A DNA stretch of 9,097 bases from Patescibacteria group bacterium (GTDB lineage: Bacteria > Patescibacteriota > WWE3 > UBA101185 > UBA10185), in NCBI GenBank assembly GCA_018818485.1, contig JAHIRX010000001.1, forward strand, positions 1-9,097. The letters are read 5' to 3'. The position numbers and the translations under genes were made by a program. Below the pieces are notes generated by a model. The model was not told the origin of the DNA. It saw only the letters and a program-made list of their open reading frames with translations, and made no database searches. Positions 1 to 6,545 of this stretch are shown here, one piece after another (position 1 is the first letter of the stretch; each line of letters opens with the position of its first letter).

Positions 1-1
1 A

Positions 2-865
2 AAAATAGCTCATAAAAATTTCATAGACAGTTTAAAAGCCGAAGGAAAATCGGAATCTACTTTAGTTGCTTACAACAAGGATATTGAACAAATTATTGAA
101 TTTATTGCAAAACAAGGTGTAACTGAAGTTGATGGTATGGACATAAAGCACTTAGAGGGTTTTATGAAGGATTTAAACTCTAAAGGGTACACACCTAAAT
201 CTATTTCTAGAAAAACTAATGCTGCAAGAACTTTTATTAAATATCTTCATAATGAAGGCTTACTTAAAGAAGATATTTCTGCACAACTTAAACACCCTAA
301 GCTTGAGATTAAAGCTCCAAGAATTCTTTCAAGACTTGAGTATAGAGCTTTAAGAGATGCTGCAAGAGATGATTTAAGATCTTATGCAATGATAGAAACA
401 TTACTTCAAACAGGAGTTACTATCTCTGAACTTGCAGGTATGAAAATTAAACACATGGATATTAAAGGTGACACTGGTTCTTTATTTGTTCCTACTAAAA
501 ACAATAAAGATGAAAGAACAGTTCCTTTAAACAAAGCTGTTGTTTCTGCAATCAAAGAATATATGGAAAAAGATAGACCTGAAATTGAAGGCTCTGATAG
601 TTTGTTTATTACAAAAACTGGAAGAGCAGTATTAGTTAGAAATATTAGATCTACAATAAACAGATATTTCAAACTAGCTGGTGTAGAAAACGCAAAAGTT
701 AATGACCTAAGACATACTTTTGTTGCACATCATTTAAGAACTGGTGTAAGTATCTTGCATCTTGCAAAGATTGCAGGGCACAAAAGAGTATCTACAACTG
801 AAAGATATTTAGAATATATAGAAAAACCTGAAAAGTTAGAAAAAACTGAACTCGACGTATTATAA
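2..865 (+). CDS. Tyrosine recombinase/integrase (XerC/D-like), 5' end outside window, catalytic residues altered
   Basis: The reading frame is open from base 2, so the Met at 137 is internal; 287 residues are visible and probably only about 5-15 are missing. Visible residues 7-105 form the SAM-like core-binding domain (FIDSLKAEGKS, then AYNKDIEQIIEFI), and about 110-280 the catalytic domain. Compared with the XerC/D pattern, the beta-hairpin Lys (K166 in TKNNKDER), the Arg of HxxR (R237 in NDLRHTF), the GH histidine (H260) and the nucleophile Tyr (Y269 in TTERYLEY, nine residues after H260) are present. The first catalytic Arg, normally in TGLRxSEL, is Thr (T140 in TGVTISEL), and the His of HxxR is Asn (N234). 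Family membership is certain. Known members cut and rejoin DNA in chromosome dimer resolution or element integration; with Arg I missing, strand-cleavage activity is doubtful. No att sites or element ends are visible. The stop overlaps a TATAAT at 861-866. Confidence 0.93.
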   Translation, partial: KIAHKNFIDSLKAEGKSESTLVAYNKDIEQIIEFIAKQGVTEVDGMDIKHLEGFMKDLNSKGYTPKSISRKTNAARTFIKYLHNEGLLKEDISAQLKHPKLEIKAPRILSRLEYRALRDAARDDLRSYAMIETLLQTGVTISELAGMKIKHMDIKGDTGSLFVPTKNNKDERTVPLNKAVVSAIKEYMEKDRPEIEGSDSLFITKTGRAVLVRNIRSTINRYFKLAGVENAKVNDLRHTFVAHHLRTGVSILHLAKIAGHKRVSTTERYLEYIEKPEKLEKTELDVL

Positions 866-911
866 TCCTTCAACCTTTTCCTAAAAACTCAACTAAGGTA
901 AACTCACTATT

Positions 912-1886
912 GTGAAGAAAAAACTTCTAGACATATTAGTATGCCCTGAGTGTAAGATTAGCCTTGATCTTAATGGAGCAGAGGAAAAAAATGGAGAAAT
1001 ATTTGAAGGAAATCTAGTTTGTCCTAAGTGCTCAACTATTTACCCTATTATTAACTACACTCCAAGGTTCGTTGATAGTAGAAACTATGCTCGAAACTTT
1101 GGATTTGAATTTTATATTCATCCAAAAACACAGCTTGATAGCTTTTCAGGAATAGGTGTTAGTGAGTATAGATTTAAATTTGACACAGGTTGGGATGAAA
1201 AAGATATGAAAAATAACCTTGTACTAGAGGTAGGATGTGGTGCTGGTAGGTTTTCTGAGTTTCCTCTAAAGTCCAGTGCTGAGCTTGTATCAATTGATTT
1301 GAGTTCTGCTGTTGATGTATGTCTTGAAAACATTGGACTTAATGAAAAGCACCATATAGTTCAAGCAAATATATACAAGCTACCCTTTAAAGAACACTCT
1401 TTTGATAAGGTATTTTGTCTTGGAGTACTTCAACATACTCCTGATCCTAAGAAATCTTTTGAAAGCATTTTAAAACAGGTTAAAGGTAACGGAGGAAAAT
1501 TAGCAGCAAACTGTTACCAAAAGACTGGAATATATATGACTCAACCTAAATATATCTTAAGACCCATCACAAAGAGACTTCCACATAAATTTTTAATGGG
1601 AATAATAAAAAGAGTAGCTCCAGGAGCTGTGAAGTTTGGAAAGAAAGTTAGAAAAATAAGATCTCCAGTTCTATCAAAGTGGTTTAAACAGTTTATTCCT
1701 AACTTTGATGACTATCCATTTACTGATGCTCAGTGGGTAGACTGGGCTACACTTATCATATTTGATATGCTCTCACCTTGGTATGACCAGCCTCAAACAA
1801 TAGAAGATATAAAAGGATGGGTAAGTGAACACAAATTCAATAAGTCAGAAGTTTTAGATGGGGTTCTTATTAGAGTTACTCTTTAA
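912..1886 (+). CDS. Class I SAM-dependent methyltransferase with N-terminal Trm112-like zinc ribbon
   Basis: The protein has 324 residues. An N-terminal zinc ribbon (C11-P-E-C14 and C37-P-K-C40, followed by YPIINYTPRF) resembles the Trm112/YbaR module fused to many small-molecule methyltransferases. The Rossmann methyltransferase domain follows: motif I VLEVGCGAGRF at 104-114, an acidic residue after strand 2 (D129 in SIDLS), ANIYKLPF at 152-159, and FDKVFCLGVLQHTPDP at 164-179, which is typical of the Methyltransf_11 group. The substrate cannot be read; relatives often act on lipids, quinones or sugars. The start is GTG at 912. An AAGG at 895-898 is 13 nt away, too far for a good SD, while TAAACT at 899-904 is 7 nt before the GTG, so a leaderless start is possible. 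The stop overlaps by 4 nt the stop of the convergent gene to the right. Sure of the fold, unsure of the role. Confidence 0.9.
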   Translation: MKKKLLDILVCPECKISLDLNGAEEKNGEIFEGNLVCPKCSTIYPIINYTPRFVDSRNYARNFGFEFYIHPKTQLDSFSGIGVSEYRFKFDTGWDEKDMKNNLVLEVGCGAGRFSEFPLKSSAELVSIDLSSAVDVCLENIGLNEKHHIVQANIYKLPFKEHSFDKVFCLGVLQHTPDPKKSFESILKQVKGNGGKLAANCYQKTGIYMTQPKYILRPITKRLPHKFLMGIIKRVAPGAVKFGKKVRKIRSPVLSKWFKQFIPNFDDYPFTDAQWVDWATLIIFDMLSPWYDQPQTIEDIKGWVSEHKFNKSEVLDGVLIRVTL

Positions 1887-2221
1887 ACAATAAGCTTGTG
1901 TAAGATAGCAGTTATTAAAGACAGTAAAATTGAGAATAAAAGAGCATCCCAAAATCTATTTACCTCAAACCCAGGAACAAGAGCAGCTGCAATAGCAATA
2001 ATTGCTGAGTTAATAACAAATGTAAAAAGACCTAAAGTTAATATATTTATTGGTAAAGAGAAAAGAATAAGAAGTGGTTTAACAAAGATATTAAGAATAG
2101 CAATCATTACTGCAGCAACAAGTGCTACAAAGTAACTTTGTACAACTACACCAGGAATAATATATGCAGAAATCATTACTGCAAGACCAGTAAGAAGAAA
2201 TTTAAATATGTTTTGAATCAT
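1883..2221 (-). CDS. Small four-helix membrane protein, YvlD / phage_holin_4_2 family (PF04020-like)
   Basis: The protein has 112 residues and is almost entirely hydrophobic, with about four membrane segments near residues 4-23, 29-50, 53-75 and 88-108. The centre carries the family signature NxxxKPLL..., LPINILTLGLFTFVIN and a following VPGF. The family was named after a supposed phage holin, but members are chromosomal inner-membrane proteins of unknown function in many bacteria (YvlD of Bacillus is one); nothing here suggests a lysis cassette. There is no SD before the ATG at 2221. Instead an extended -10 (TGG-TATACT) ends 6 nt upstream, so the transcript should begin at the start codon itself. 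The promoter sits directly against the terminator of the upstream gene. The 3' end overlaps the convergent methyltransferase gene by 4 nt (TTAA), both stops being TAA. Confidence 0.9.
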   Translation of the reverse strand: MIQNIFKFLLTGLAVMISAYIIPGVVVQSYFVALVAAVMIAILNIFVKPLLILFSLPINILTLGLFTFVINSAIIAIAAALVPGFEVNRFWDALLFSILLSLITAILHKLIV

Positions 2222-2227
2222 GCGTTT

Positions 2228-2236
2228 AGTATACCA
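2228..2236 (-). promoter_or_regulatory. Extended -10 promoter, predicted leaderless start
   Basis: On the minus strand TGG-TATACT fits the extended -10 consensus TGnTATAAT with one mismatch. Six nucleotides (AAACGC) separate it from the ATG at 2221, placing +1 on the A of the ATG. The 17-nt-spaced -35 position has no match, as is usual for extended -10 promoters. The element directly follows the U-tract of the neighbouring terminator. Confidence 0.6.
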
Positions 2237-2273
2237 AAAGAAAAAAGAGAGGGCCGATTAAAAACCAGCCCCC
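2237..2273 (-). terminator. Rho-independent terminator of the 2282-2638 gene
   Basis: Read on the minus strand, GGGCTG (2271-2266) pairs with CGGCCC (2256-2251) through one G-U pair across a 9-nt loop; the stem can extend by one or two further pairs (G-T, G-C). A T-rich tract TCTCTTTTTTCTTTT follows. It begins about 10 nt after the TAA stop at 2282. Confidence 0.8.
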
Positions 2274-2281
2274 TAAGGGTA

Positions 2282-2638
2282 TTACTTAAAATCATCCGCC
2301 CATATATATATTGATAAGAATCCCACCACTAGCCATCTGAATGCATCCATAACCATCCATTCTGTTGCCCCTGGCTCAATAAATAAAACAATTGCCCAAT
2401 AGAATGGGAAAATGCCGTTTAATATTAAAAAGAACCAATCCGTCTCTTTAAACCAGGCAATTACGCAAAAAGCCACCATAATCAGGGGGATTCCCCAGAC
2501 AGTTCGAAACCAAAAGCGATTTACATCCCATCCCATACCTCTAACGGTATCAACGATACCTGGCAAAAGGAAACCAACAACATCCATCATTATTAGTACA
2601 AACGTGATAACTAGAAATACTTTCCGCTTCTTAAACAT
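2282..2638 (-). CDS. Hypothetical four-segment membrane protein (118 aa)
   Basis: I do not recognise a family. Four hydrophobic, Trp/Phe-rich segments are visible at about residues 6-27, 43-63, 68-88 and 99-114, after a basic start (MFKKRK), which places the N-terminus inside. There are short charged links (KETDW at about 64-68, EPGATEW at about 89) and no obvious catalytic residues, signal peptidase site or metal motif. The start is well supported: AAGGAGA at 2646-2652 lies 7 nt before the ATG at 2638, behind a consensus promoter (2685-2713), and the gene ends in an intrinsic terminator (2237-2273). It is therefore a self-contained single-gene unit. Its G+C is slightly above the flanking genes (about 39% by hand count), too small a difference to argue for transfer. 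Confidence 0.82.
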   Translation of the reverse strand: MFKKRKVFLVITFVLIMMDVVGFLLPGIVDTVRGMGWDVNRFWFRTVWGIPLIMVAFCVIAWFKETDWFFLILNGIFPFYWAIVLFIEPGATEWMVMDAFRWLVVGFLSIYIWADDFK

Positions 2639-2684
2639 TTTTAATCTCCTTCATATTTTTGTTTTTGATTATTTCTGAAAAGAG

Positions 2685-2713
2685 ATTATATATTAAAACA
2701 CTCTATATATCAA
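2685..2713 (-). promoter_or_regulatory. Near-consensus sigma70 promoter of the 118-aa membrane protein gene
   Basis: On the minus strand TTGATA (2713-2708) is followed by exactly 17 nt and then TATAAT (2690-2685). One mismatch in the -35 box and none in the -10 make this one of the two best promoters in the window. The predicted +1 is near 2678, giving a leader of about 40 nt that contains the AAGGAGA SD. Confidence 0.75.
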
Positions 2714-2729
2714 CTATAGGATAGCGGGA

Positions 2730-2758
2730 TATACAATATATTGGTAACATAATATAAT
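2730..2758 (+). promoter_or_regulatory. Promoter of the HAD-like gene, predicted (near-)leaderless
   Basis: TATACA (2730-2735, 4 of 6 to the -35 consensus), a 17-nt spacer, then perfect TATAAT (2753-2758). Only 8 nt (CTAAAAAC) separate the -10 from the ATG at 2767, so the leader should be 0-2 nt. It is back to back with the promoter at 2685-2713. Confidence 0.6.
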
Positions 2759-2766
2759 CTAAAAAC

Positions 2767-3288
2767 ATGAGTAAAATTCGTGTCGGATTTGATTTCGACG
2801 GAGTTATTGTAAATAAACCTCCCCTAATTTCTAAGAAACTAGTGGAAAAACTATTTAAAGGTTGTAGAAAAGGACTTCACTATAGATTTCCAGGGTTTAA
2901 GATTGAACAACTCATTAGAAAGCTTTCACACTTTTACCTTTTCAGACCTCCATTTAGAAAAAACTTAGAATTAATTAAAGAACTTGGAAAGAAAGAGGGG
3001 TATGAACTTTACCTAGTTACTTCTCGATACTCTTTCTTAGAAAGTGAAACGTACAACTGGATTAAAAAGAGAGGGTTAAATAACATATTCTCTAAATACA
3101 TCTTGAATACTAAAGATGAACAACCTCATATCTTCAAGAAAGAGACGCTAAAGAAATTAAACCTTGATTACTACTTTGAAGATGACCCTCTAATAGTGAA
3201 ATATTTAGGGGAAGAGGTAGGAAGATTAAAAGTACTTCTTGTGACAAAAGACGGAGACAAAAACCTAAGAAAGATGGTCTCTCAGTAA
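2767..3288 (+). CDS. HAD-superfamily hydrolase-like protein
   Basis: The protein has 173 residues. HAD motif I is clear: GFDFDGV with nucleophile D9 and general acid/base D11. Motif II is the Thr of LVTSR (T85) at the end of a strand. A Lys around K124/K125 and the acidic motif YFEDDP (E138, D139, D140) fit motifs III and IV, which position the phosphate and Mg2+. The region between motifs I and II (about 20-75) is a basic helical cap (KKLVEKLFKGCRKG and on). The order and spacing suggest a cytosolic phosphatase of the 5'-nucleotidase-like or YqfW-like type; the substrate is not readable. No SD precedes the ATG, whereas a TATAAT lies 8 nt upstream. The last 24 nt overlap the 3' end of the convergent DUF362 gene. 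Confidence 0.85.
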   Translation: MSKIRVGFDFDGVIVNKPPLISKKLVEKLFKGCRKGLHYRFPGFKIEQLIRKLSHFYLFRPPFRKNLELIKELGKKEGYELYLVTSRYSFLESETYNWIKKRGLNNIFSKYILNTKDEQPHIFKKETLKKLNLDYYFEDDPLIVKYLGEEVGRLKVLLVTKDGDKNLRKMVSQ

Positions 3289-4326
3289 CTTTCCCCAACC
3301 TGTCTTCATATACTTGTTGATTCTTCCTTTTCCAATGAAGTTATACCAGTAAACATCGTGATACAAACGAGATGCTATGTATGACCAGGGTGTAATAATT
3401 GTATGAAGAAGGATTTTTTCTAACCACAAAGGTAAGCCATGATATATAAATTTCTGACCTTTTGAAGCTAGCGTATCCCCAGAATTAAATTCATACTTTG
3501 GTAAATCTTTTAATCCTTCTATTTGAATATTTTCTGGATCATTTTCTCCAAGCCCAAGCTTTTTTCCAACTCCCAAATATTTTATCTGCAGTGGGTTTAT
3601 CCCAATAATATTTGCGGCTGTAGCATCCAGTGCCACCTCGTCTTCACTTGCTAAGATTAAGCCTGAATCCTCCCATTCCATGCATCTAGGTCCTGGGCCG
3701 TGTCCTAATACACTGCCGTCCATAACTCCAAGTATTTGAGGATGAAGCTCTTTTTGAATTTGAAGAAGATCAATAATTGCCTCATGAATAAACCTATGTG
3801 CCCAGTGTCTTTTAGTCGTTAACATTCCAAAATAGTTTTTTATACTTCCAGTTGTTTTAGTAAATACGTGGGTCTTTAAAGTACAGAGTGTAATAAGAGG
3901 TTTATTAAAAATAATCTCAGGTAAAAGTATCCCGTCTGGAAATATCTCATCTAAAACTAACATCTTGGATTTAGGTTTATACAAAACATATTTCTCGTCA
4001 GTTAAGTAGTGAAACTTAACCCCATACTTCTCACAAACCTTATCCCAACCATGGCTATGTGCTCCTTTTTGAACATTTGTGACCACCGTTTTGTTTTCCA
4101 CAGGAATGATGTTTTGTGGAGAAAACCCTAGACTTAACAAACCCTTGATAGTACCTTCTAGTTGCCAAGGTGGGGATGAACAAGCAGGATAAAACTTACT
4201 CCAGGAAAGATTTAGCTTAATAACAATGGGTTGATCTTTCTTAACAGGACAAGCTTTTTTAATTAACTCCTCATACTTGGAAATAACATCTTGGGAAGTA
4301 ATTTTCTCAACAAAGACTTTAGGCAT
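3265..4326 (-). CDS. DUF362 domain-containing protein
   Basis: The protein has 353 residues and matches the DUF362 pattern through most of its length: IVIKLNLSW near 34-42, LCTLKTHVFTKTTGSIKNYFGM (147-168; K151, H153, K163 and N164 are typical), VMDGSVLGHGPGPR (201-214), and ILASEDEVALDATAANIIGINP (224-245). The family is widespread in bacteria and archaea and often carries a C-terminal 2[4Fe-4S] ferredoxin part; this one has none, since the C-terminal third lacks Cys and is rich in Trp, Tyr and Leu (about 297-330). No reaction is established that I can rely on; cofactor binding or redox roles are only suggested for the family. The stop is TAG, inside the neighbouring HAD-like gene (24-nt overlap). 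There is only a weak SD (GAG 6 nt before the ATG); a TACAAT 9 nt upstream hints at a near-leaderless transcript. Confidence 0.9.
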   Translation of the reverse strand: MPKVFVEKITSQDVISKYEELIKKACPVKKDQPIVIKLNLSWSKFYPACSSPPWQLEGTIKGLLSLGFSPQNIIPVENKTVVTNVQKGAHSHGWDKVCEKYGVKFHYLTDEKYVLYKPKSKMLVLDEIFPDGILLPEIIFNKPLITLCTLKTHVFTKTTGSIKNYFGMLTTKRHWAHRFIHEAIIDLLQIQKELHPQILGVMDGSVLGHGPGPRCMEWEDSGLILASEDEVALDATAANIIGINPLQIKYLGVGKKLGLGENDPENIQIEGLKDLPKYEFNSGDTLASKGQKFIYHGLPLWLEKILLHTIITPWSYIASRLYHDVYWYNFIGKGRINKYMKTGWGKLLRDHLS

Positions 4327-4335
4327 ACGAAACTC

Positions 4336-4364
4336 ATTGTAACGTAAAAAAACAATAGTATAAA
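4336..4364 (-). promoter_or_regulatory. Possible promoter of the DUF362 gene
   Basis: On the minus strand TTTATA (4364-4359, 4 of 6), a 17-nt spacer and TACAAT (4341-4336, 5 of 6) end 9 nt before the ATG at 4326, giving a leader of about 2 nt. An alternative -10, TATACT at 4362-4357, has no good -35 partner at normal spacing. Confidence 0.4.
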
Positions 4365-4366
4365 TA

Positions 4367-4390
4367 TATTGAGGTTAGTAATTCTCAATA
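4367..4390. repeat. Inverted repeat in divergent intergenic region (operator candidate)
   Basis: TATTGAG (4367-4373) and CTCAATA (4384-4390) are perfect 7-bp inverted copies with a 10-bp centre. The dyad lies roughly midway between the divergent starts at 4326 and 4422. The geometry, about two helical turns overall, suits a dimeric regulator, but no regulator gene is nearby. Confidence 0.45.
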
Positions 4391-4421
4391 AGTAACAATT
4401 TATAAGTAAGAAAGATTGATT

Positions 4422-4712
4422 ATGCCTGATACATATAACTCTATATTGGGTTTTTTAATAGTTGTTGCTGTATTAAGTTTTTTTGCTTTGAGAAAAAGAA
4501 ACGAATCGTGGAAAGGAAAGTTAATAGATAAAAAGCATAGAGAGCTTGTTGATGATGACGGAGATCATAGTGGTGATAGGTGGATTCTAAAATTTGAAAC
4601 TGAAAATAGAAAGAAGAAAAAAGCTAGCGTTAAAAAACAAGCATTTGATGAAGCAAATATCGGAGATACTTACGAAAAGAAAAAGGGACAGTTTACACCA
4701 ACTAAAATATAA
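4422..4712 (+). CDS. Small membrane-anchored protein with basic soluble domain
   Basis: Ninety-six residues from the ATG at 4422. One N-terminal membrane segment (ILGFLIVVAVLSFFAL, about residues 8-23) is followed by RKRNESW, so the C-terminal part should be cytosolic. The soluble part reads W-x-G-K-L-x-D-K-K, an acidic DDDGDHSGD turn, WILKFETENRKKKKASVKK and then IGDTYEKKKGQFTP. This is the layout of a small beta-barrel domain such as DUF2500/DUF7489 proteins; I offer that only as resemblance. A TTG at 4416 in the same frame would add two residues; ATG is preferred, although TATAAG at 4401-4406 lies 9 nt before that TTG and 15 nt before the ATG, so the choice is open. There is no good SD (AAGAAAG only). 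Transcribed divergently from the DUF362 gene. Confidence 0.72.
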   Translation: MPDTYNSILGFLIVVAVLSFFALRKRNESWKGKLIDKKHRELVDDDGDHSGDRWILKFETENRKKKKASVKKQAFDEANIGDTYEKKKGQFTPTKI

Positions 4713-4866
4713 AAGTATGTATCCCTAAATAGAAAACAGGTTTCCAGATACAACCACAAAGATGGAACTGAATAACATATAAATAACGGAAAGTTCGTGT
4801 AAGAAAGCAACAGCACTGGCAATAAGAAGGTATATAATCAAGATTGTATCAAGTTAGAATGTGAGA

Positions 4867-4905
4867 AAGTGAGATTTAGAAAAAGTTTATTGAATAGTCT
4901 CACTT
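4867..4905. repeat. 8-bp inverted repeat spanning the stop of the radical SAM gene
   Basis: AAGTGAGA (4867-4874) and TCTCACTT (4898-4905) are perfect inverted copies around a 23-nt loop. The TGA stop of the minus-strand gene (4902-4900) lies inside one arm. There is no U-run on the exit side, so it is not a standard terminator. A second GTGAGA copy at 4861-4866 could pair instead. The rest of 4713-4899 shows no gene, RNA or other clear signal. Confidence 0.4.
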
Positions 4906-6381
4906 AAAAAAAGAGGCTAACACTGTCCTACCAGCAGAATAACGTTTATCAATCAGACAGAGGATGGCCCTAGGTAAGGCGGTGGAAATGTAGTAACTTC
5001 TTATACTTAGTACCCTATACCAACGGCTAGAAATTAAAAATCTTACCAACCACTTTGGTAGAAAGGGAGTGTAGTTCATTAATAATTGCAAACTATAAAA
5101 GGGAGCGGGGTCTTTAAGACAGCCCCCATCATGAATAGAGCCCTTTACTAGCCTTTCCCCATTTTCAATTTTCTTAACATCTCTTGGAGTCAAAATACCC
5201 TGATCTAGAGCAGTTAAAATAATAGGGGTTTTTGGGTAATATATAAGCCAAAAAACACTGACTAAACCAGGTCTATTTTCATTGTAATACAAAACAGCCT
5301 CCTCTTGATTCTCTACTGTATCGCTTGGTATTCCAAACATGTGGTCTACCTGAACCATAATCCCAACATCTTTAAGATCTTTTATTGCTTGGGTTATTAC
5401 TTTATTTGTAACCGCTCTATTCAATATGTATAAGCTAATTGGCCGGTGGAGAGACTGAATACCTATCTGAATAAATGTACACCCTGCGGATTTTAATAAT
5501 CTGGCAATATCTTTATCAATATACTGAGGATTAGCGAGGCAAGTAAAGGGTAGCAAAACCTTTTTCTTATATTTTTTTGAAAACTCAGTTATCCATTTCT
5601 TATCTGTTGTGAAAGAGTCATCAATAAAGAATACATTTTTAATGTTATACTTCCTTTTTGCATACTGAAGCTCTTCAATTACATTATCTACCGATCTTTG
5701 TCTAACAATCACACTAGAACCACACCTCATCTCCCGTATGAATGAATTAAAGCAGTAAGAACAGCTATATGGGCACCCTCTACTGGTAATAATTCTGTAT
5801 TCCCTAGTCAACTGTTTAATCGAAGGGTAAAAAGGCTCCTTGGATGGAAATGGAAGAGTATCTAAATTAATAAGAGGGCCTTCCTCAAACTTTCCTACTT
5901 TTTTTCCATTCTTTTTAAAAACAATACCTTGTATTTCTTCATTAGGTAATAGGGTAGTATTGTTTTTACTGCATTTCTTAAGAAATGTAATGAAAGATAT
6001 ATCTGACTCACCTATTGCAACAGCGTCTACTACTGGCTGCTCCAGAACTAATTCGGGAACGGCCGTGGGGTGAATCCCTCCAAAAACAGTGATCACCTCA
6101 GGTTTAATCTTTTTTATCTCCTTTGCACATTTTAGTTGAAACTGGTAGTTATCAGTTACACAGGATAGCGCCACTATATCCGGATTTGTCTCTAGAATCT
6201 TATTGGCAATTTCAGAGAATAATATCTTCTTTTGTTTTTTTCCTAAATAAGAGTTATCTGCTTGGTATGTTACCAGATCTACTTTGTGGCCAGCCTTCGA
6301 GCAAAGAGCTATTAGATACCCGACTCCCAAGTTCTCAAAATCCGGATAAACAAAACAAATATTGTACTTAAAAGGAGACAT
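4900..6381 (-). CDS. B12-binding-domain radical SAM protein
   Basis: The protein has 493 residues. Residues about 5-150 form a cobalamin-binding Rossmann domain (NICFVYPDFENLGVGYLIAL, GHKVDLV, DIVALSCVTDNY, VITVFGGIHPTAVPE, AIGESD); the DxHxxG Cys/His-on B12 motif is absent, as in the BchE-type branch. The radical SAM core is at about 195-400, with C203, C207 and C210 in GCPYSCSYC binding [4Fe-4S], then IKNVFFIDDSFT (247-258), IQIGIQSL (304-311) and VDHMFGIPSDT (345-355). A helical tail at 430-493 is common in lipid- or hopanoid-type members. Known members methylate or rearrange unreactive carbons in tetrapyrroles, hopanoids and natural products; the substrate here is unknown. No SD; TGT-TATAAT lies 8 nt before the ATG at 6381. 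The stop TGA sits in an inverted repeat. Monocistronic by appearance. Confidence 0.93.
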   Translation of the reverse strand: MSPFKYNICFVYPDFENLGVGYLIALCSKAGHKVDLVTYQADNSYLGKKQKKILFSEIANKILETNPDIVALSCVTDNYQFQLKCAKEIKKIKPEVITVFGGIHPTAVPELVLEQPVVDAVAIGESDISFITFLKKCSKNNTTLLPNEEIQGIVFKKNGKKVGKFEEGPLINLDTLPFPSKEPFYPSIKQLTREYRIITSRGCPYSCSYCFNSFIREMRCGSSVIVRQRSVDNVIEELQYAKRKYNIKNVFFIDDSFTTDKKWITEFSKKYKKKVLLPFTCLANPQYIDKDIARLLKSAGCTFIQIGIQSLHRPISLYILNRAVTNKVITQAIKDLKDVGIMVQVDHMFGIPSDTVENQEEAVLYYNENRPGLVSVFWLIYYPKTPIILTALDQGILTPRDVKKIENGERLVKGSIHDGGCLKDPAPFYSLQLLMNYTPFLPKWLVRFLISSRWYRVLSIRSYYISTALPRAILCLIDKRYSAGRTVLASFFK

Positions 6382-6389
6382 ACCTGAAG

Positions 6390-6398
6390 ATTATAACA
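6390..6398 (-). promoter_or_regulatory. Perfect extended -10 promoter, predicted (near-)leaderless
   Basis: On the minus strand TGT-TATAAT matches TGnTATAAT exactly and is separated from the ATG at 6381 by 8 nt (CTTCAGGT). No convincing -35 is seen at 16-18 nt spacing. The leader would be 0-2 nt. Confidence 0.65.
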
Positions 6399-6493
6399 TG
6401 ATGAAAAACTATGAAGTAACAAACTAATTCGTGTGTCCTCCAGTCGATTCCATAATGCTGATTACTCTGAACATAGGGGATGGTATTTTTTAG

Positions 6494-6520
6494 AAAACAA
6501 AAAACCCCACCGAGGCGGGG
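6494..6520 (-). terminator. Rho-independent terminator of the cold-shock gene
   Basis: On the minus strand CCCCGC (6520-6515), loop CTCG, GTGGGG (6510-6505) form a 6-bp GC-rich stem (one G-U), followed at once by TTTTTTGTTTT (6504-6494). It lies about 25 nt after the TAA at 6546. Confidence 0.92.
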
Positions 6521-6545
6521 CCCTTGTCTTGATAAATCAATGTTA

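Noticed and set aside
137..865. Met at 137 as the true start of the recombinase
   Set aside because: The frame is open back to base 2 and the upstream codons encode the expected core-binding domain start, so the gene begins outside the window.
406..1333. Minus-strand frames at 406-672 and 1118-1333
   Set aside because: Antisense to the recombinase and methyltransferase, which have clear domain motifs; no initiation signals.
1896..2135. Plus-strand 79-aa reading frame
   Set aside because: It lies antisense inside the YvlD-like gene, has no SD or promoter and low-complexity Lys/Ile content; the minus-strand protein has clear family motifs.
1883..2221. Prophage lysis (holin) gene
   Set aside because: The family name is historical; members are common chromosomal membrane proteins, and no endolysin or other phage gene is near.
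2412..2678. Plus-strand 88-aa reading frame
   Set aside because: Antisense to the 118-aa membrane gene, which has promoter, SD and terminator on the other strand.
4833..4838. Plus-strand TATAAT in the gap before the radical SAM gene end
   Set aside because: No -35 partner at 16-18 nt and nothing obvious to transcribe except antisense to the radical SAM gene.
5840..6371. Two plus-strand frames (5840-6073 and 6123-6371)
   Set aside because: Both are antisense to the conserved B12-binding domain of the radical SAM gene and show no start signals.
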